Of a stretch of 64,000 bases of DNA, positions 46,130 to 53,818 are shown piece by piece. The stretch is from Mycolicibacterium baixiangningiae (GTDB lineage: Bacteria > Actinomycetota > Actinomycetes > Mycobacteriales > Mycobacteriaceae). The stretch lies in contig NZ_CP066218.1 in assembly GCF_016313185.1 (NCBI RefSeq), forward strand, positions 124,001-188,000. Direction: 5' to 3'. Position 1 is the first letter of the stretch; each line of letters starts with the position of its first letter. A program made the position numbers and the translations under genes. The notes beneath the pieces were generated by a model. That model did not search any database. It saw only the letters and a list, made by a program, of their open reading frames with translations, and was not told the DNA's origin.

Positions 46130-46792
46130 GTAGTCGGCTCTGCCGGCGTAGACGATGCTCTGCGGGTGCGGGGTCCTGGTGGCGCCGACGATGGCGTCGG
46201 CGAACTCGTGGGCGCCCGGCATCGGGCCGCCGTCGATCATGTCGCCGGACACCACCGTGAGATGGATACCGAGGCGGCCGAGCGCCGAACGCATCTTGTA
46301 CAGCGCGGTTTCACCGGCGCGCTTGCTCGCGGCGACCCCCGCGTAGCCCTTCGGCACCGCCTTGTTGGGGAAGAAGTGGGCTTGATGGCTGGTGACGTAG
46401 ATGATGCGGCCGCCGACCGGCATCAGCGGCAACGCCAACTGGGCGAGACGCCGCTGAGCATCGCGGTTGAGGCGCATCGCGTCGCCCTGGTCGGCGACCG
46501 GTTCGAAGCCGCCCGAGGCGTTCAGCACGAGGGCGTCGAGGCGTCCGAAGCGGGCCGCGACGGAGTCCATCATCGCCACCGTGGCGGCTTCGTCGGAGAT
46601 GTCCGCGGTCAGCGTCGACGCCTGCCCACCCGCATGGCGGATGGCTGCGGTGATGGTCTCAGCGCGGTCGCCGTTCTCGCGGTCGTTGACGAGGACGTGG
46701 GTGTCGGGGCTGGCGAGATGCCGCGCCACCTCCGCGCCGACGCCCCTCGACGCGCCTGTCACCAGGACGATTCGTGCAGGTGCATCGTGCAT
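46115..46792 (-). CDS. Short-chain dehydrogenase/reductase
   Basis: 225 residues with the NAD(P)-binding VLVTGASRGVGAEVARHLAS, VLNASGGFE, and YAGVAASKRAGE in the catalytic YxxxK region (spacing here is YAGVAASK). The catalytic Tyr assignment is less certain than usual. The ATG at 46792 is chosen because longer options begin with non-family sequence. Convergent with the glycan operon; substrate unknown. Confidence 0.82.
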   Translation of the reverse strand: MHDAPARIVLVTGASRGVGAEVARHLASPDTHVLVNDRENGDRAETITAAIRHAGGQASTLTADISDEAATVAMMDSVAARFGRLDALVLNASGGFEPVADQGDAMRLNRDAQRRLAQLALPLMPVGGRIIYVTSHQAHFFPNKAVPKGYAGVAASKRAGETALYKMRSALGRLGIHLTVVSGDMIDGGPMPGAHEFADAIVGATRTPHPQSIVYAGRADYLQTA

Positions 46793-46916
46793 GTCCGGCT
46801 CCTTCGGTCGACGGTGATCCGAGTGATGCACGCCACCGTACACCGAATCTAAGGAAGCTATGGGAAAGATAAGGTCACGGTAAGGCAATGACGCGGCATC
46901 GGTCTAATACGTCGGT

Positions 46917-47345
46917 CTAATAGAGGTAGCGGCTCACGTTCTCCGGGTGGATGACGAGCCGCACCTGCTCCTCGGCCAGGATCGCGGCCAGGTCGCCGGC
47001 CCGGCCCGGATCGTCGAGATCCCAGTACCGTGCGGCAAGCCGGGTGCACAGATCGTGGGCGCCGTCGGGTTCCACGGTGGTGTGGCCCGCGACCGACACC
47101 CACCGCTCGCGCTCACCCGCCGGCGCGGCGACGACGAGGGACGCGCGCGGGTCGCGGCGCAGTCGCCGGATCTTCAACGAGTCAGGGGCTGTGAACAGTT
47201 GGATCGTTCCCTCGGCGGTGGCCTCGAACCACACCGGCCGCGGCTGCGGTGGGAGCGGTCCCGCGGCCACCGACAGGAAACCGTGCAGGGGGCGCCGGAG
47301 GAGTTCGAGATCCTGGGCGGTCAACGAACAGGCATCGATGCTCAT
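46917..47345 (-). CDS. PNPOx-like flavin-binding family protein
   Basis: 142 residues of the split-barrel pyridoxamine oxidase-like fold: PRPVWFEATAEGTIQLFTAP, KIRRLRRDPRASLVVAAP, WVSVAGHTTVEPDG. Many mycobacterial members bind F420 or FMN; which one applies here cannot be read. Divergent from the AraC regulator, sharing an 82-nt gap with a strong inverted repeat. Confidence 0.8.
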   Translation of the reverse strand: MSIDACSLTAQDLELLRRPLHGFLSVAAGPLPPQPRPVWFEATAEGTIQLFTAPDSLKIRRLRRDPRASLVVAAPAGERERWVSVAGHTTVEPDGAHDLCTRLAARYWDLDDPGRAGDLAAILAEEQVRLVIHPENVSRYLY

Positions 47346-47365
47346 CGCACCGATTCAACACCGCC

Positions 47366-47412
47366 CGATCGGACAGTTCCATGGGTGAGGGGCCATGATT
47401 CCTGTCCGATCG
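47366..47412. promoter_or_regulatory. Inverted repeat between the PNPOx-like gene and the AraC regulator
   Basis: CGATCGGACAG (47366-47376) and CTGTCCGATCG (47402-47412) are perfect 11-bp inverted arms 25 bp apart. The size and location fit an operator bound by the AraC regulator and controlling both divergent genes (inference). It also argues for the GTG start at 47428 rather than the ATG at 47395. Confidence 0.55.
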
Positions 47413-47427
47413 TCTACGGTGGCGACC

Positions 47428-48372
47428 GTGGACGTCTTCGGAGACCTGTTCCGGGGGGTGCGGGCGCACGGCTCCCTGTTCGGCAGCACCACGATGACCC
47501 CGCCCTGGGCACTGCACTTCGTCGACGGCGCGCCATTGACGTTGTGCACCGTGCTCAACGGGACGGGGTGGATCGTGCCGGAACACGGTGCGCCGGAGCA
47601 GTTGCGCCCGTACGACACCGTCGTCGTGCGGGGTCCGGAAACCTTCACCTTCGTCGACGAACTCGACACGGCGGCGGAGCCGATCGCGTGCGGTGAGTTC
47701 TGCTCGACGCCTGAGCAGGGCGGCACCACCCACCGGCTCGGATGGAACGACAACGCGGACAACGGTGTTGGCGCGACCACCCTGATCGTCGGTGCGTACC
47801 CGGTACGCGGTGAGATCAGCCGCCGACTCCTGGACGCGCTGCCCGTGGTACTGCGCGTGGAGGCCGGCGGCACGGGCGACCCCGTATTGGATCACCTCGC
47901 CGCCGAAGTGGCGCTGGACGTGCCGGGCCAGCAAGTGGTGCTCGACCGGCTGCTGGACTGGATGCTGGTGTGCACGCTGCGGGCGTGGTTCGACCGGCCC
48001 GGCGGTGAGGCGCCGGCGTGGTGGGCCGCCCAGCGGGACCCGGTGGTCGGCGAGGCGCTGCGCCTGATGCACGCCGAACCCGCGGCGCCGTGGACGGTCT
48101 CGTCGCTGGCCGACCGGACCGGGGTGGCGCGGTCGACGATGGCCAAGCGGTTCGGGGAGCTGTTGGGCGAACCGCCGCTGACCTACCTCACCCGCTGGCG
48201 CATGACGCTCGCGGCGGATCAGCTGATCGAGAGGGAGTCGGCGACCGTCGCGGCCGTCGCCCGCACCGTGGGCTATGCCGACCCGTTCGCGTTCAGCGCG
48301 GCGTTCAAACGGGTGCGGGGGATCAACCCGAGTGAATTCCGGCGCACGGCGGCGGGTGTGGCGCGGCGTTAG
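47428..48372 (+). CDS. AraC-family transcriptional regulator
   Basis: 314 residues: a cupin-type sensor domain (cupin_6-like, DVFGDLFRGVRAHGSLFG onward) and a C-terminal pair of helix-turn-helix motifs, SSLADRTGVARSTMAKRF and AAVARTVGYADPFAFSAAFKRVRG followed by INPSEFRR. The GTG at 47428 is preferred; an ATG at 47395 would put half of the 11-bp inverted repeat in the coding region. Probably controls the divergent PNPOx-like gene and itself. Confidence 0.9.
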   Translation: MDVFGDLFRGVRAHGSLFGSTTMTPPWALHFVDGAPLTLCTVLNGTGWIVPEHGAPEQLRPYDTVVVRGPETFTFVDELDTAAEPIACGEFCSTPEQGGTTHRLGWNDNADNGVGATTLIVGAYPVRGEISRRLLDALPVVLRVEAGGTGDPVLDHLAAEVALDVPGQQVVLDRLLDWMLVCTLRAWFDRPGGEAPAWWAAQRDPVVGEALRLMHAEPAAPWTVSSLADRTGVARSTMAKRFGELLGEPPLTYLTRWRMTLAADQLIERESATVAAVARTVGYADPFAFSAAFKRVRGINPSEFRRTAAGVARR

Positions 48373-48413
48373 CGGGTACTAAGGACACCCGCCCCCCGGA
48401 AGGACCACCCGCT

Positions 48414-49973
48414 TTGGCCGCTCTCTCCCTGCTGCTGGCGCTGCTCGCGGCCACCGTTGTGCTGGCGCCCCTGGCCCAGCGCGTGTCGATTCCGTACCCG
48501 GCCGTGATGCTGGTGTTCGGTCTGGCGCTGGCGCTCATCCCCGGCGTCCCGGTGTTGTCGCCGAATCCGGAGCTGATCCTTCCGCTGGTGCTGCCGCCGC
48601 TGCTGTTCGCCGCCGCGCGGCGCACCTCGTGGCGGGAGTTCCTCGACAACCGCCGGCCCATCGCGCTGCTGGCCGTCGCGCTTGTCGGGGTCACCGCCGT
48701 CGCGGTCGGGGCGGTGCTGCACGCACTGGTGCCGACCGTCCCGCTGATCGCCGCGCTCGCCCTCGGTGCGGCGGTCGCCCCGCCGGATGCGGTCGCCGCC
48801 ACCGCCGTGGCGCAGAAACTCGGCATACCGCGGCGGCTGCGCACCATCCTCGAGGGTGAAGGTCTGTCGAACGACGCGACCTCACTGGTGCTCTACGAGG
48901 TGGCCGTGGCGGGCACGATGACCGGCGCCTTCTCCGCCTGGGGTGCGGGTGAGGCACTCGGGCTCGCCGTCGTCCTCGGCGTGGTGGTCGGTCTGGTCAT
49001 CGCCGTCATCACCCGTCGGCTGATCAACAAGCTGCCGCCGCACCCGGCAGGCAGCGGGCTCGTCCTCGTCGTCCCGTTCGCGGCGTACGCGGCCGCGGAC
49101 GCGCTACACGGCAGCGGGGTGATCGCCGTGGTGACCGTGGCCCTGGCGATGAGCCGCTACGGCGACACCGAATCATCGCAGACCCGGCTGGCCACCGGGA
49201 CGACCTGGGAGATCATCGAGTTGCTGCTGACCGGTTCGGCATTCGCGTTCGTCGGGCTGCAGATGCGCGCCGTCGCGGACAGCATCGACGCACCGCTCGG
49301 GGAACTGCTCGTGCAGGGGCTGGTGCTCACGCTGGTGGTGATCGTCGTGCGCTTCCTGTGGATCTTCCCGGTCGCTGCCATCGACGAGCGGTTGCACCAG
49401 CGCAAACAACACGTGGCCGAACCGATCGGCTGGCGGGAGATGACCGTCTCGTCGTGGGCGGGGATGCGCGGCGTGGTGACGTTGGCCGCCGTGCTGGCGC
49501 TCCCACCGAACTTCCCCGAACGGGAGCGCCTGGTGTTCTTCGCGTTCGTGGTCATCGTCGTCACCCTGCTGCTGCAGGGGCTGACGCTGCCGACCCTCGT
49601 CCGCCGACTCAAGGTGCAGGCCTCACCCGACGAGGAGGTCGACGCCGTCCAGGACCTCATCCGGCGCGCCCGCGACGCCGGCCTCAAACGGCTCGACGAA
49701 CTGGGCGACCAGGAGGACGCCGACCCCGACGTCCTCGACCATGCCCGGGAGAACGCCGACCGGATGTGGCATTCGGTCGGATTCGCGCCACCCGACGCCG
49801 AGTCCAACGAAGCCCACACCGACCACGCGATGACGGTCAACGCGCTCAAGGACGAAATGCTCGCGGCCGCACGGGAGGCCGTGGTCGAGGCGCGTTCCGA
49901 ATCGGGCACCGATCCGACGATCGTCGACCGGGTCCTGCGCCGCCTCGACGCCCGGGGCAGCCACCCCGAATAG
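48414..49973 (+). CDS. Na+/H+ antiporter, CPA1/NhaP-type
   Basis: 519 residues with about twelve membrane segments over the first 400 residues and the ion-binding motif in ILEGEGLSNDATSLVLY, plus AVAPPDAVAATAVAQKL and the conserved SSWAGMRGVVTLAAVLALP. The C-terminal 120 residues are an acidic/helical cytosolic tail (PDEEVDAVQDLIRRARDAGL). The TTG start at 48414 follows GGAAGGA. Likely exports Na+ or K+ in exchange for protons for pH and salt homeostasis. Confidence 0.9.
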   Translation: MAALSLLLALLAATVVLAPLAQRVSIPYPAVMLVFGLALALIPGVPVLSPNPELILPLVLPPLLFAAARRTSWREFLDNRRPIALLAVALVGVTAVAVGAVLHALVPTVPLIAALALGAAVAPPDAVAATAVAQKLGIPRRLRTILEGEGLSNDATSLVLYEVAVAGTMTGAFSAWGAGEALGLAVVLGVVVGLVIAVITRRLINKLPPHPAGSGLVLVVPFAAYAAADALHGSGVIAVVTVALAMSRYGDTESSQTRLATGTTWEIIELLLTGSAFAFVGLQMRAVADSIDAPLGELLVQGLVLTLVVIVVRFLWIFPVAAIDERLHQRKQHVAEPIGWREMTVSSWAGMRGVVTLAAVLALPPNFPERERLVFFAFVVIVVTLLLQGLTLPTLVRRLKVQASPDEEVDAVQDLIRRARDAGLKRLDELGDQEDADPDVLDHARENADRMWHSVGFAPPDAESNEAHTDHAMTVNALKDEMLAAAREAVVEARSESGTDPTIVDRVLRRLDARGSHPE

Positions 49974-49993
49974 ATTCACGCAGATCGCAACTC

Positions 49994-50022
49994 TTCTCAG
50001 CGCCCCGAGGCGCCGGTAGCAA
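49994..50022 (+). promoter_or_regulatory. Probable promoter of the sulfonate transporter leader
   Basis: TTCTCA (49994-49999), a 17-bp spacer and TAGCAA (50017-50022) place the start of transcription at or next to the GTG at 50030, i.e. a leaderless message. The spacer holds the inverted repeat GCGCC-CCGA-GGCGC (50000-50013), a possible regulator site. Confidence 0.5.
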
Positions 50023-50029
50023 TATCCCG

Positions 50030-50068
50030 GTGAACCGCGCGCTGTCCGACGACTGCTGTTGTCGCTGA
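50030..50068 (+). CDS. Polycysteine leader peptide MNRALSDDCCCR (cysteine attenuator)
   Basis: A 12-codon frame beginning GTG at 50030 encodes MNRALSDDCCCR with three consecutive Cys codons (TGC TGT TGT, 50054-50062) immediately before an Arg codon and TGA. Leaderless short frames with Cys tracts act as cysteine-responsive attenuators of sulfur genes in mycobacteria (established for M. smegmatis). Here it precedes a sulfonate/taurine-type ABC transporter by 38 nt, and a hairpin overlaps its stop. The logic would be that Cys shortage stalls ribosomes on the tract and opens the downstream translation start. Not tested for this copy. Confidence 0.75.
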   Translation: MNRALSDDCCCR

Positions 50069-50089
50069 AGCCTTCCCGTCCCCTTCAGC
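50064..50089 (+). promoter_or_regulatory. Attenuator hairpin after the polycysteine leader
   Basis: GCTGAAG (50064-50070) and CTTCAGC (50083-50089) form a 7-bp stem that overlaps the leader stop codon. CGAC/GTCG around the Cys codons can form a competing stem. A ribosome stalled on the Cys codons would change which forms, 20-40 nt before the permease start. Confidence 0.5.
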
Positions 50090-50106
50090 CACAGAAAGTC
50101 GCCACC

Positions 50107-50967
50107 GTGTCGGTCTTCGTCGATATCACCCCGGACGAGTCAGCCCTCGACGCGCCCGCCGCGTCACCGCGCGGCAAGCGGGGCGGACGGCTCACCCGTG
50201 CCGCGCTGCCGTTGCTCTCGCTGGCGGTGTTCTTCGGACTGTGGCAGCTGGCCGCGGTCAGCGGCGTCTGGAACCAAACCTTCGTCCCGTATCCGGCGAC
50301 GGTGTGGCGGGCGTTCCTCGACGTGTCCACCACCCACGACGGCGTCCGCGGCTATGGCGGCTACCTGCTGGTCGAGCACCTGTACATGACGCTGCGGCGG
50401 GTGCTGGCCGGTGTCGTCATCGGGGTGGTGCTCGGGGTGGTGCTCGGCCTGGTGATGGGGTCGGTCAGCTGGGTGCGCAGCGTGCTGGAGCCGTGGCTGA
50501 CCTTCCTGCGCGCGCTGCCTCCGCTGGCGTACTTCTTCCTGCTGGTCATCTGGCTGGGCATCGACGAGGCGCCGAAGGTCACGCTGCTCGCGCTGGCGGC
50601 GCTGCCACCGGCGGCCGTCGCCACCACCGCCGCCGTCCTCGCCGCGCCCGTCGGCCTGATCGAGGCCGCCCGGGCGCTGGGTGCCTCCCGCGCCGAGGTC
50701 ATCCGCGACGTCGTCGTCCCGTCGGCGCTGCCGGAGACTTTCACCGGCATCCGGCTCGCGGTGGGCATGGCGTACTCGTCGGTGGTCGCCGCCGAACTGT
50801 TCAACGGCCTGCCCGGCGTCGGCGGGCTGGTCAAGGACGCCAGTAATTACAACAACACCCCGGTCGTGTTGGTCGGCATCTTCGCCATCGGCATCTCCGG
50901 CCTGATCATCGACGGTCTCCTGCGCACGATCGAACGGCGCGCCGTCCCCTGGAGAGGAAAAGTATGA
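50107..50967 (+). CDS. ABC transporter permease, sulfonate/taurine (SsuC/TauC) type
   Basis: 286 residues with six membrane segments and the EAA loop as EAARALGASRAEVIRDVVVPSALP, plus FLRALPPLAYFFLLVIWLGI, all typical of SsuC/TauC permeases. The GTG at 50107 (MSVFVDITPDES) follows AGAAAG; a TTG at 50059 would run through the leader peptide. First structural gene after the polycysteine attenuator; the stop overlaps the binding-protein gene by 4 nt. Confidence 0.88.
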   Translation: MSVFVDITPDESALDAPAASPRGKRGGRLTRAALPLLSLAVFFGLWQLAAVSGVWNQTFVPYPATVWRAFLDVSTTHDGVRGYGGYLLVEHLYMTLRRVLAGVVIGVVLGVVLGLVMGSVSWVRSVLEPWLTFLRALPPLAYFFLLVIWLGIDEAPKVTLLALAALPPAAVATTAAVLAAPVGLIEAARALGASRAEVIRDVVVPSALPETFTGIRLAVGMAYSSVVAAELFNGLPGVGGLVKDASNYNNTPVVLVGIFAIGISGLIIDGLLRTIERRAVPWRGKV

Positions 50968-51989
50968 GGATCAAAGCCCTTGCCGCCGTGGCGGTCACCA
51001 TGCTCGCATTGGCGGGGTGCTCGGTCGACCGCTCGGGCCAGGATGCCGAGAAGCAGACGATTCGCATTGCCTACCAGAGCTTTCCGAGCGGCGACCTGAT
51101 CGTGAAGAACAACCGCTGGCTCGAGGACGCGCTGCCCGACTACAACATCAAATGGACGAAGTTCGACTCGGGTGCAGACGTCAACACCGCATTCGTCGCC
51201 AAGGAGGTCGACTTCGGTGCGCTGGGCTCGAGCCCTGTGGCGCGCGGGCTGTCGGCACCGCTGAACATCCCGTACAAGGTGGCGTTCGTCCTCGACGTCG
51301 CCGGGGACAACGAGGCGCTGGTGGCCCGCAACGGCAGCGGCGTCACCACGATCGCCGACCTGCGGGGTAAGCGGGTCGGCACACCGTTCGCCTCCACAGC
51401 GCACTACAGCCTGCTGGCGGCGCTGAGCCAGAGCGGGCTGTCGCCCAGCGATGTTCAGCTCGTCGACCTGCAGCCGCAGGCGATCCTCGCGGCGTTCGAG
51501 CGCGGCGACATCGACGCCGGCTACTCGTGGCTGCCGACGCTGGATCAGTTGCGCGGCAACGGTAAAGACCTGATCACCAGCCGTCAGCTGGCCCGCGACG
51601 GTAAGCCCACCCTCGATCTCGGTGTGGTGTCCGACGAATTCGCAGGCGCCCACCCCGAGGTGGTCGACATCTGGCGCCAACAGGAAGCCCGTGCGCTCAC
51701 CGTCATCAAGGACGATCCCGACGCCGCGGCCAAGGCCATCGGCGCCGAGATCGGCCTGCCCGCCGACGAGGTCAAGGGGCAGCTCGCGCAGGGCGTGTAC
51801 CTGACGCCCGCCGAGGTGGCCTCGCCGGAATGGCTTGGCTCCGAGGGAAATCCGGGCAACATCGCGAACAACCTCGAGAGTGCCTCGCAGTTCCTCGCCG
51901 AGCAGAAGCAGATCCCGTCGGCTGCACCCCTGACGACGTTCCAGGAGGCGATCTACACCAAGGGTCTCCCCGGTGCCATCACCCAGTGA
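50964..51989 (+). CDS. Sulfonate/taurine-type substrate-binding lipoprotein
   Basis: 341 residues with a lipoprotein signal (MRIKALAAVAVTMLALAGCS; lipid Cys at residue 19) and the TauA/SsuA fold: IRIAYQSFPSGDLIVKNN, VDFGALGSSPVARGL, GKRVGTPFASTAHYSLLAAL. It delivers the substrate to the permease. Taurine is favoured by the TauA-like features, but alkanesulfonates cannot be excluded. It overlaps the ATPase start by 17 nt. Confidence 0.88.
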   Translation: MRIKALAAVAVTMLALAGCSVDRSGQDAEKQTIRIAYQSFPSGDLIVKNNRWLEDALPDYNIKWTKFDSGADVNTAFVAKEVDFGALGSSPVARGLSAPLNIPYKVAFVLDVAGDNEALVARNGSGVTTIADLRGKRVGTPFASTAHYSLLAALSQSGLSPSDVQLVDLQPQAILAAFERGDIDAGYSWLPTLDQLRGNGKDLITSRQLARDGKPTLDLGVVSDEFAGAHPEVVDIWRQQEARALTVIKDDPDAAAKAIGAEIGLPADEVKGQLAQGVYLTPAEVASPEWLGSEGNPGNIANNLESASQFLAEQKQIPSAAPLTTFQEAIYTKGLPGAITQ

Positions 51990-52752
51990 CGGCGCCATCC
52001 ACCTACGCGGCGTCTCGCACCGGTACGGCCGCAGCGGCTGGGAGGTCACCGCGGTCGGGCCCGTCGACCTGATCGTCGAACCCGGGACGTTCCTGGTGCT
52101 GGTGGGTGCGTCCGGATGCGGGAAGAGCACGCTGCTGCGGTTGCTCGCCGGCTTCGAAACCCCGACCGAGGGAACGGTGGCGGTGGCCGGTTCGGCGCCG
52201 ACCCCCGGAGTGACCGCCGGGGTGGTCTTCCAGCAGCCCAGGCTCTTCCCGTGGCGCACGGTCGGCGGCAACGTCGACCTCGCGCTGAAGTACGCGCGGG
52301 TGCCCCGCGAGCAGCGGGCCGGACGACGCGAGGAACTCCTGACGAGGGTCGGTCTGGAGGGCACCGCCGAACGGCGCGTCTGGGAGATCAGCGGAGGTCA
52401 GCAGCAGCGGGTCGCGATCGCGCGGGCGTTGGCGGCCGACACGCCGCTGTTGCTACTCGACGAACCGTTCGCCGCGCTCGACGCGCTCAGCCGTGAACGT
52501 CTACAGGAGGACGTGCGAAGGGTCAGCGCCGAATCGGGCCGCACCACGGTGTTCGTCACCCACAGCGCTGAGGAGGCCGCGTTCCTCGGTTCGCGCATCG
52601 TGGTGCTCACCCGCCGGCCGGGTCAGGTGGCGCTCGACCTGCCCGTCGACCTGCCGCGAACGGATGTCGACCCCGACGAACTGCGTCGCTCGCCGGAGTA
52701 CACGGAACTGCGCGCCGAAGTCGGCCGCGCGGTCAAGGCCGCCGCGGCGTAG
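51973..52752 (+). CDS. ABC transporter ATPase, sulfonate/taurine type
   Basis: 259 residues with Walker A GASGCGKST, Q-loop VFQQPRLFPWRTVGGNV, signature ISGGQQQRVAIARAL, Walker B LLLLDEPFAALDALSR and a switch His in VTHSAEEAAFLG. It energises the permease. The GTG at 51973 lies within the preceding gene (17-nt overlap). The stop lies in the first copy of a 26-bp tandem repeat. Confidence 0.9.
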   Translation: MPSPSDGAIHLRGVSHRYGRSGWEVTAVGPVDLIVEPGTFLVLVGASGCGKSTLLRLLAGFETPTEGTVAVAGSAPTPGVTAGVVFQQPRLFPWRTVGGNVDLALKYARVPREQRAGRREELLTRVGLEGTAERRVWEISGGQQQRVAIARALAADTPLLLLDEPFAALDALSRERLQEDVRRVSAESGRTTVFVTHSAEEAAFLGSRIVVLTRRPGQVALDLPVDLPRTDVDPDELRRSPEYTELRAEVGRAVKAAAA

Positions 52753-52800
52753 CCGCGGATTCAGCCTGAGTGGCGTAGCCGCGAATCCAGCCTGAGTGGC
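52749..52800. repeat. 26-bp tandem repeat at the ATPase stop codon
   Basis: Two adjacent 26-bp copies (52749-52774 and 52775-52800) with two mismatches; the core is CAGCCTGAGTGGCGTAG. The first copy contains the ATPase TAG. Origin by replication slippage is likely; no function assigned. Confidence 0.6.
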
Positions 52801-52816
52801 GTAGTTCTGCGATCGC

Positions 52817-52945
52817 TTAGACCGGCGGGTATGCCGGCGGCGGATAGCCGCCGCCCGGGCCGGACACCCCGCGCAGGCCCCAGGCCAGATAGCTGAAGAA
52901 GAATTCGATCTCGTCGCTCGCGTCGTAATCGGGATTCGGGTCCAT
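52817..52945 (-). CDS. 42-residue small protein (Rv0157A-like position)
   Basis: MDPNPDYDASDEIEFFFSYL, then AWGLRGVSGPGGG and a YPPPAYPPV tail: an acidic start, an amphipathic aromatic helix and a Gly/Pro-rich C-terminus. GGAGGT five bases before the ATG is a near-ideal ribosome binding site, so it is very probably translated. M. tuberculosis annotates a 42-aa gene, Rv0157A, next to the TetR gene Rv0158, and this gene sits next to the Rv0158-like TetR; the equivalence is from memory and position. Function unknown. Confidence 0.7.
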   Translation of the reverse strand: MDPNPDYDASDEIEFFFSYLAWGLRGVSGPGGGYPPPAYPPV

Positions 52946-53092
52946 CGGGCACCTCCGGTTGTGACGCGGACTTTGATGGCAGTCTAGACCGACCGCGACG
53001 GACGTCACCAGCGCTCGGCGGCATTGCCATAGACTAGCCAACCAGCCAGTTGATAGATGCCCGCGCGGCGGGCCCGTCGATAGTGAGTTGCC

Positions 53093-53752
53093 ATGTCCCC
53101 CGAAGCGTCACCGAACGGGTCGACCCGGCGCGATGAGCTGCTGCAGGTCGCCACCAAGCTGTTCGCCGCGCGCGGGTATCACGGCACCCGGATGGACGAT
53201 GTCGCCGACGCCGTCGGGTTGAACAAGGCCACGGTCTACCACTACTACGCGAGTAAATCGCTGATCCTCTACGACATCTACAAGGGTGCGGCCGACTTCA
53301 CCGTCGACGCCCTGCACGACGATCCGACGGCGTCCGCCCGGGAGACGATCTACCACTTCACCCGGCGGTTGCTCGTCGGCATCGCAAGTGACATCGAGCG
53401 CGCCGCGGTGTACTTCCAGGAGGGCCCCTACATCGGTGAGTGGTTCACCGAGGAGCAGGTGGAGTACATCCGCGAGAAGGAGGCCCAGGTCTACGAGCAC
53501 GTCCGCGACGTGATCGACCGGGGTATCGCCAGCGGCGAGTTCTTCGAGTGCGACTCGCATGTGCTGGCGCTCGGGTACATCGGCATGACGCTGGGCGCCT
53601 ACCGCTGGCTGCGCCCGCAGGGGCGGCGTACCGCCCAGGAGATCGCTGAGGAATTCAGTACCGCGCTGCTGCGCGGCCTGATCCGCGACGAGACCGTCCG
53701 CACCGAGTCACCGCTCGGTGAAGGCGTGCGAACCGCAGCAGTGCATGACTGA
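53093..53752 (+). CDS. TetR-family regulator (Rv0158-like)
   Basis: 219 residues. The TetR helix-turn-helix is GYHGTRMDDVADAVGLNKATVYHYYASKSLILYD (residues about 25-58), and the ligand domain includes YHFTRRLLVGIASDIERAA and FTEEQVEYIREKE. Proteins of this branch sense acyl-CoA or steroid intermediates. Divergent from the 42-aa protein, with 147 nt between; convergent with adhE1. A weak CTA...TAG dyad near 53032-53054 may be its operator. Confidence 0.9.
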   Translation: MSPEASPNGSTRRDELLQVATKLFAARGYHGTRMDDVADAVGLNKATVYHYYASKSLILYDIYKGAADFTVDALHDDPTASARETIYHFTRRLLVGIASDIERAAVYFQEGPYIGEWFTEEQVEYIREKEAQVYEHVRDVIDRGIASGEFFECDSHVLALGYIGMTLGAYRWLRPQGRRTAQEIAEEFSTALLRGLIRDETVRTESPLGEGVRTAAVHD

Positions 53753-53818
53753 CCTGCTCTCACTCGACGGCAGGTCGCGGTGATCCCCGTCGACGGCCGT
53801 CGCAACGGTATTGCTCAG

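Noticed and set aside
46900..46922. Direct repeat CGGTCTAATA around the stop codon of the PNPOx-like gene
   Set aside because: Two 10-bp copies 13 bp apart are too short to be convincing in this context; no further copies or regulatory logic were seen.
49974..50106. SAM or ykkC-type riboswitch in the sulfonate transporter leader
   Set aside because: None of the conserved riboswitch core motifs could be recognised, whereas the polycysteine frame explains the leader.
52817..52945. Mycofactocin precursor (MftA) or another RiPP precursor
   Set aside because: The C-terminus is YPPPAYPPV, not the Val-Tyr end of MftA, and no radical-SAM or mft gene lies nearby.
53032..53054. Possible dyad CTA...TAG upstream of the Rv0158-like TetR gene
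   Set aside because: Only five of nine positions pair; too weak to list as an operator, mentioned only within the TetR entry.
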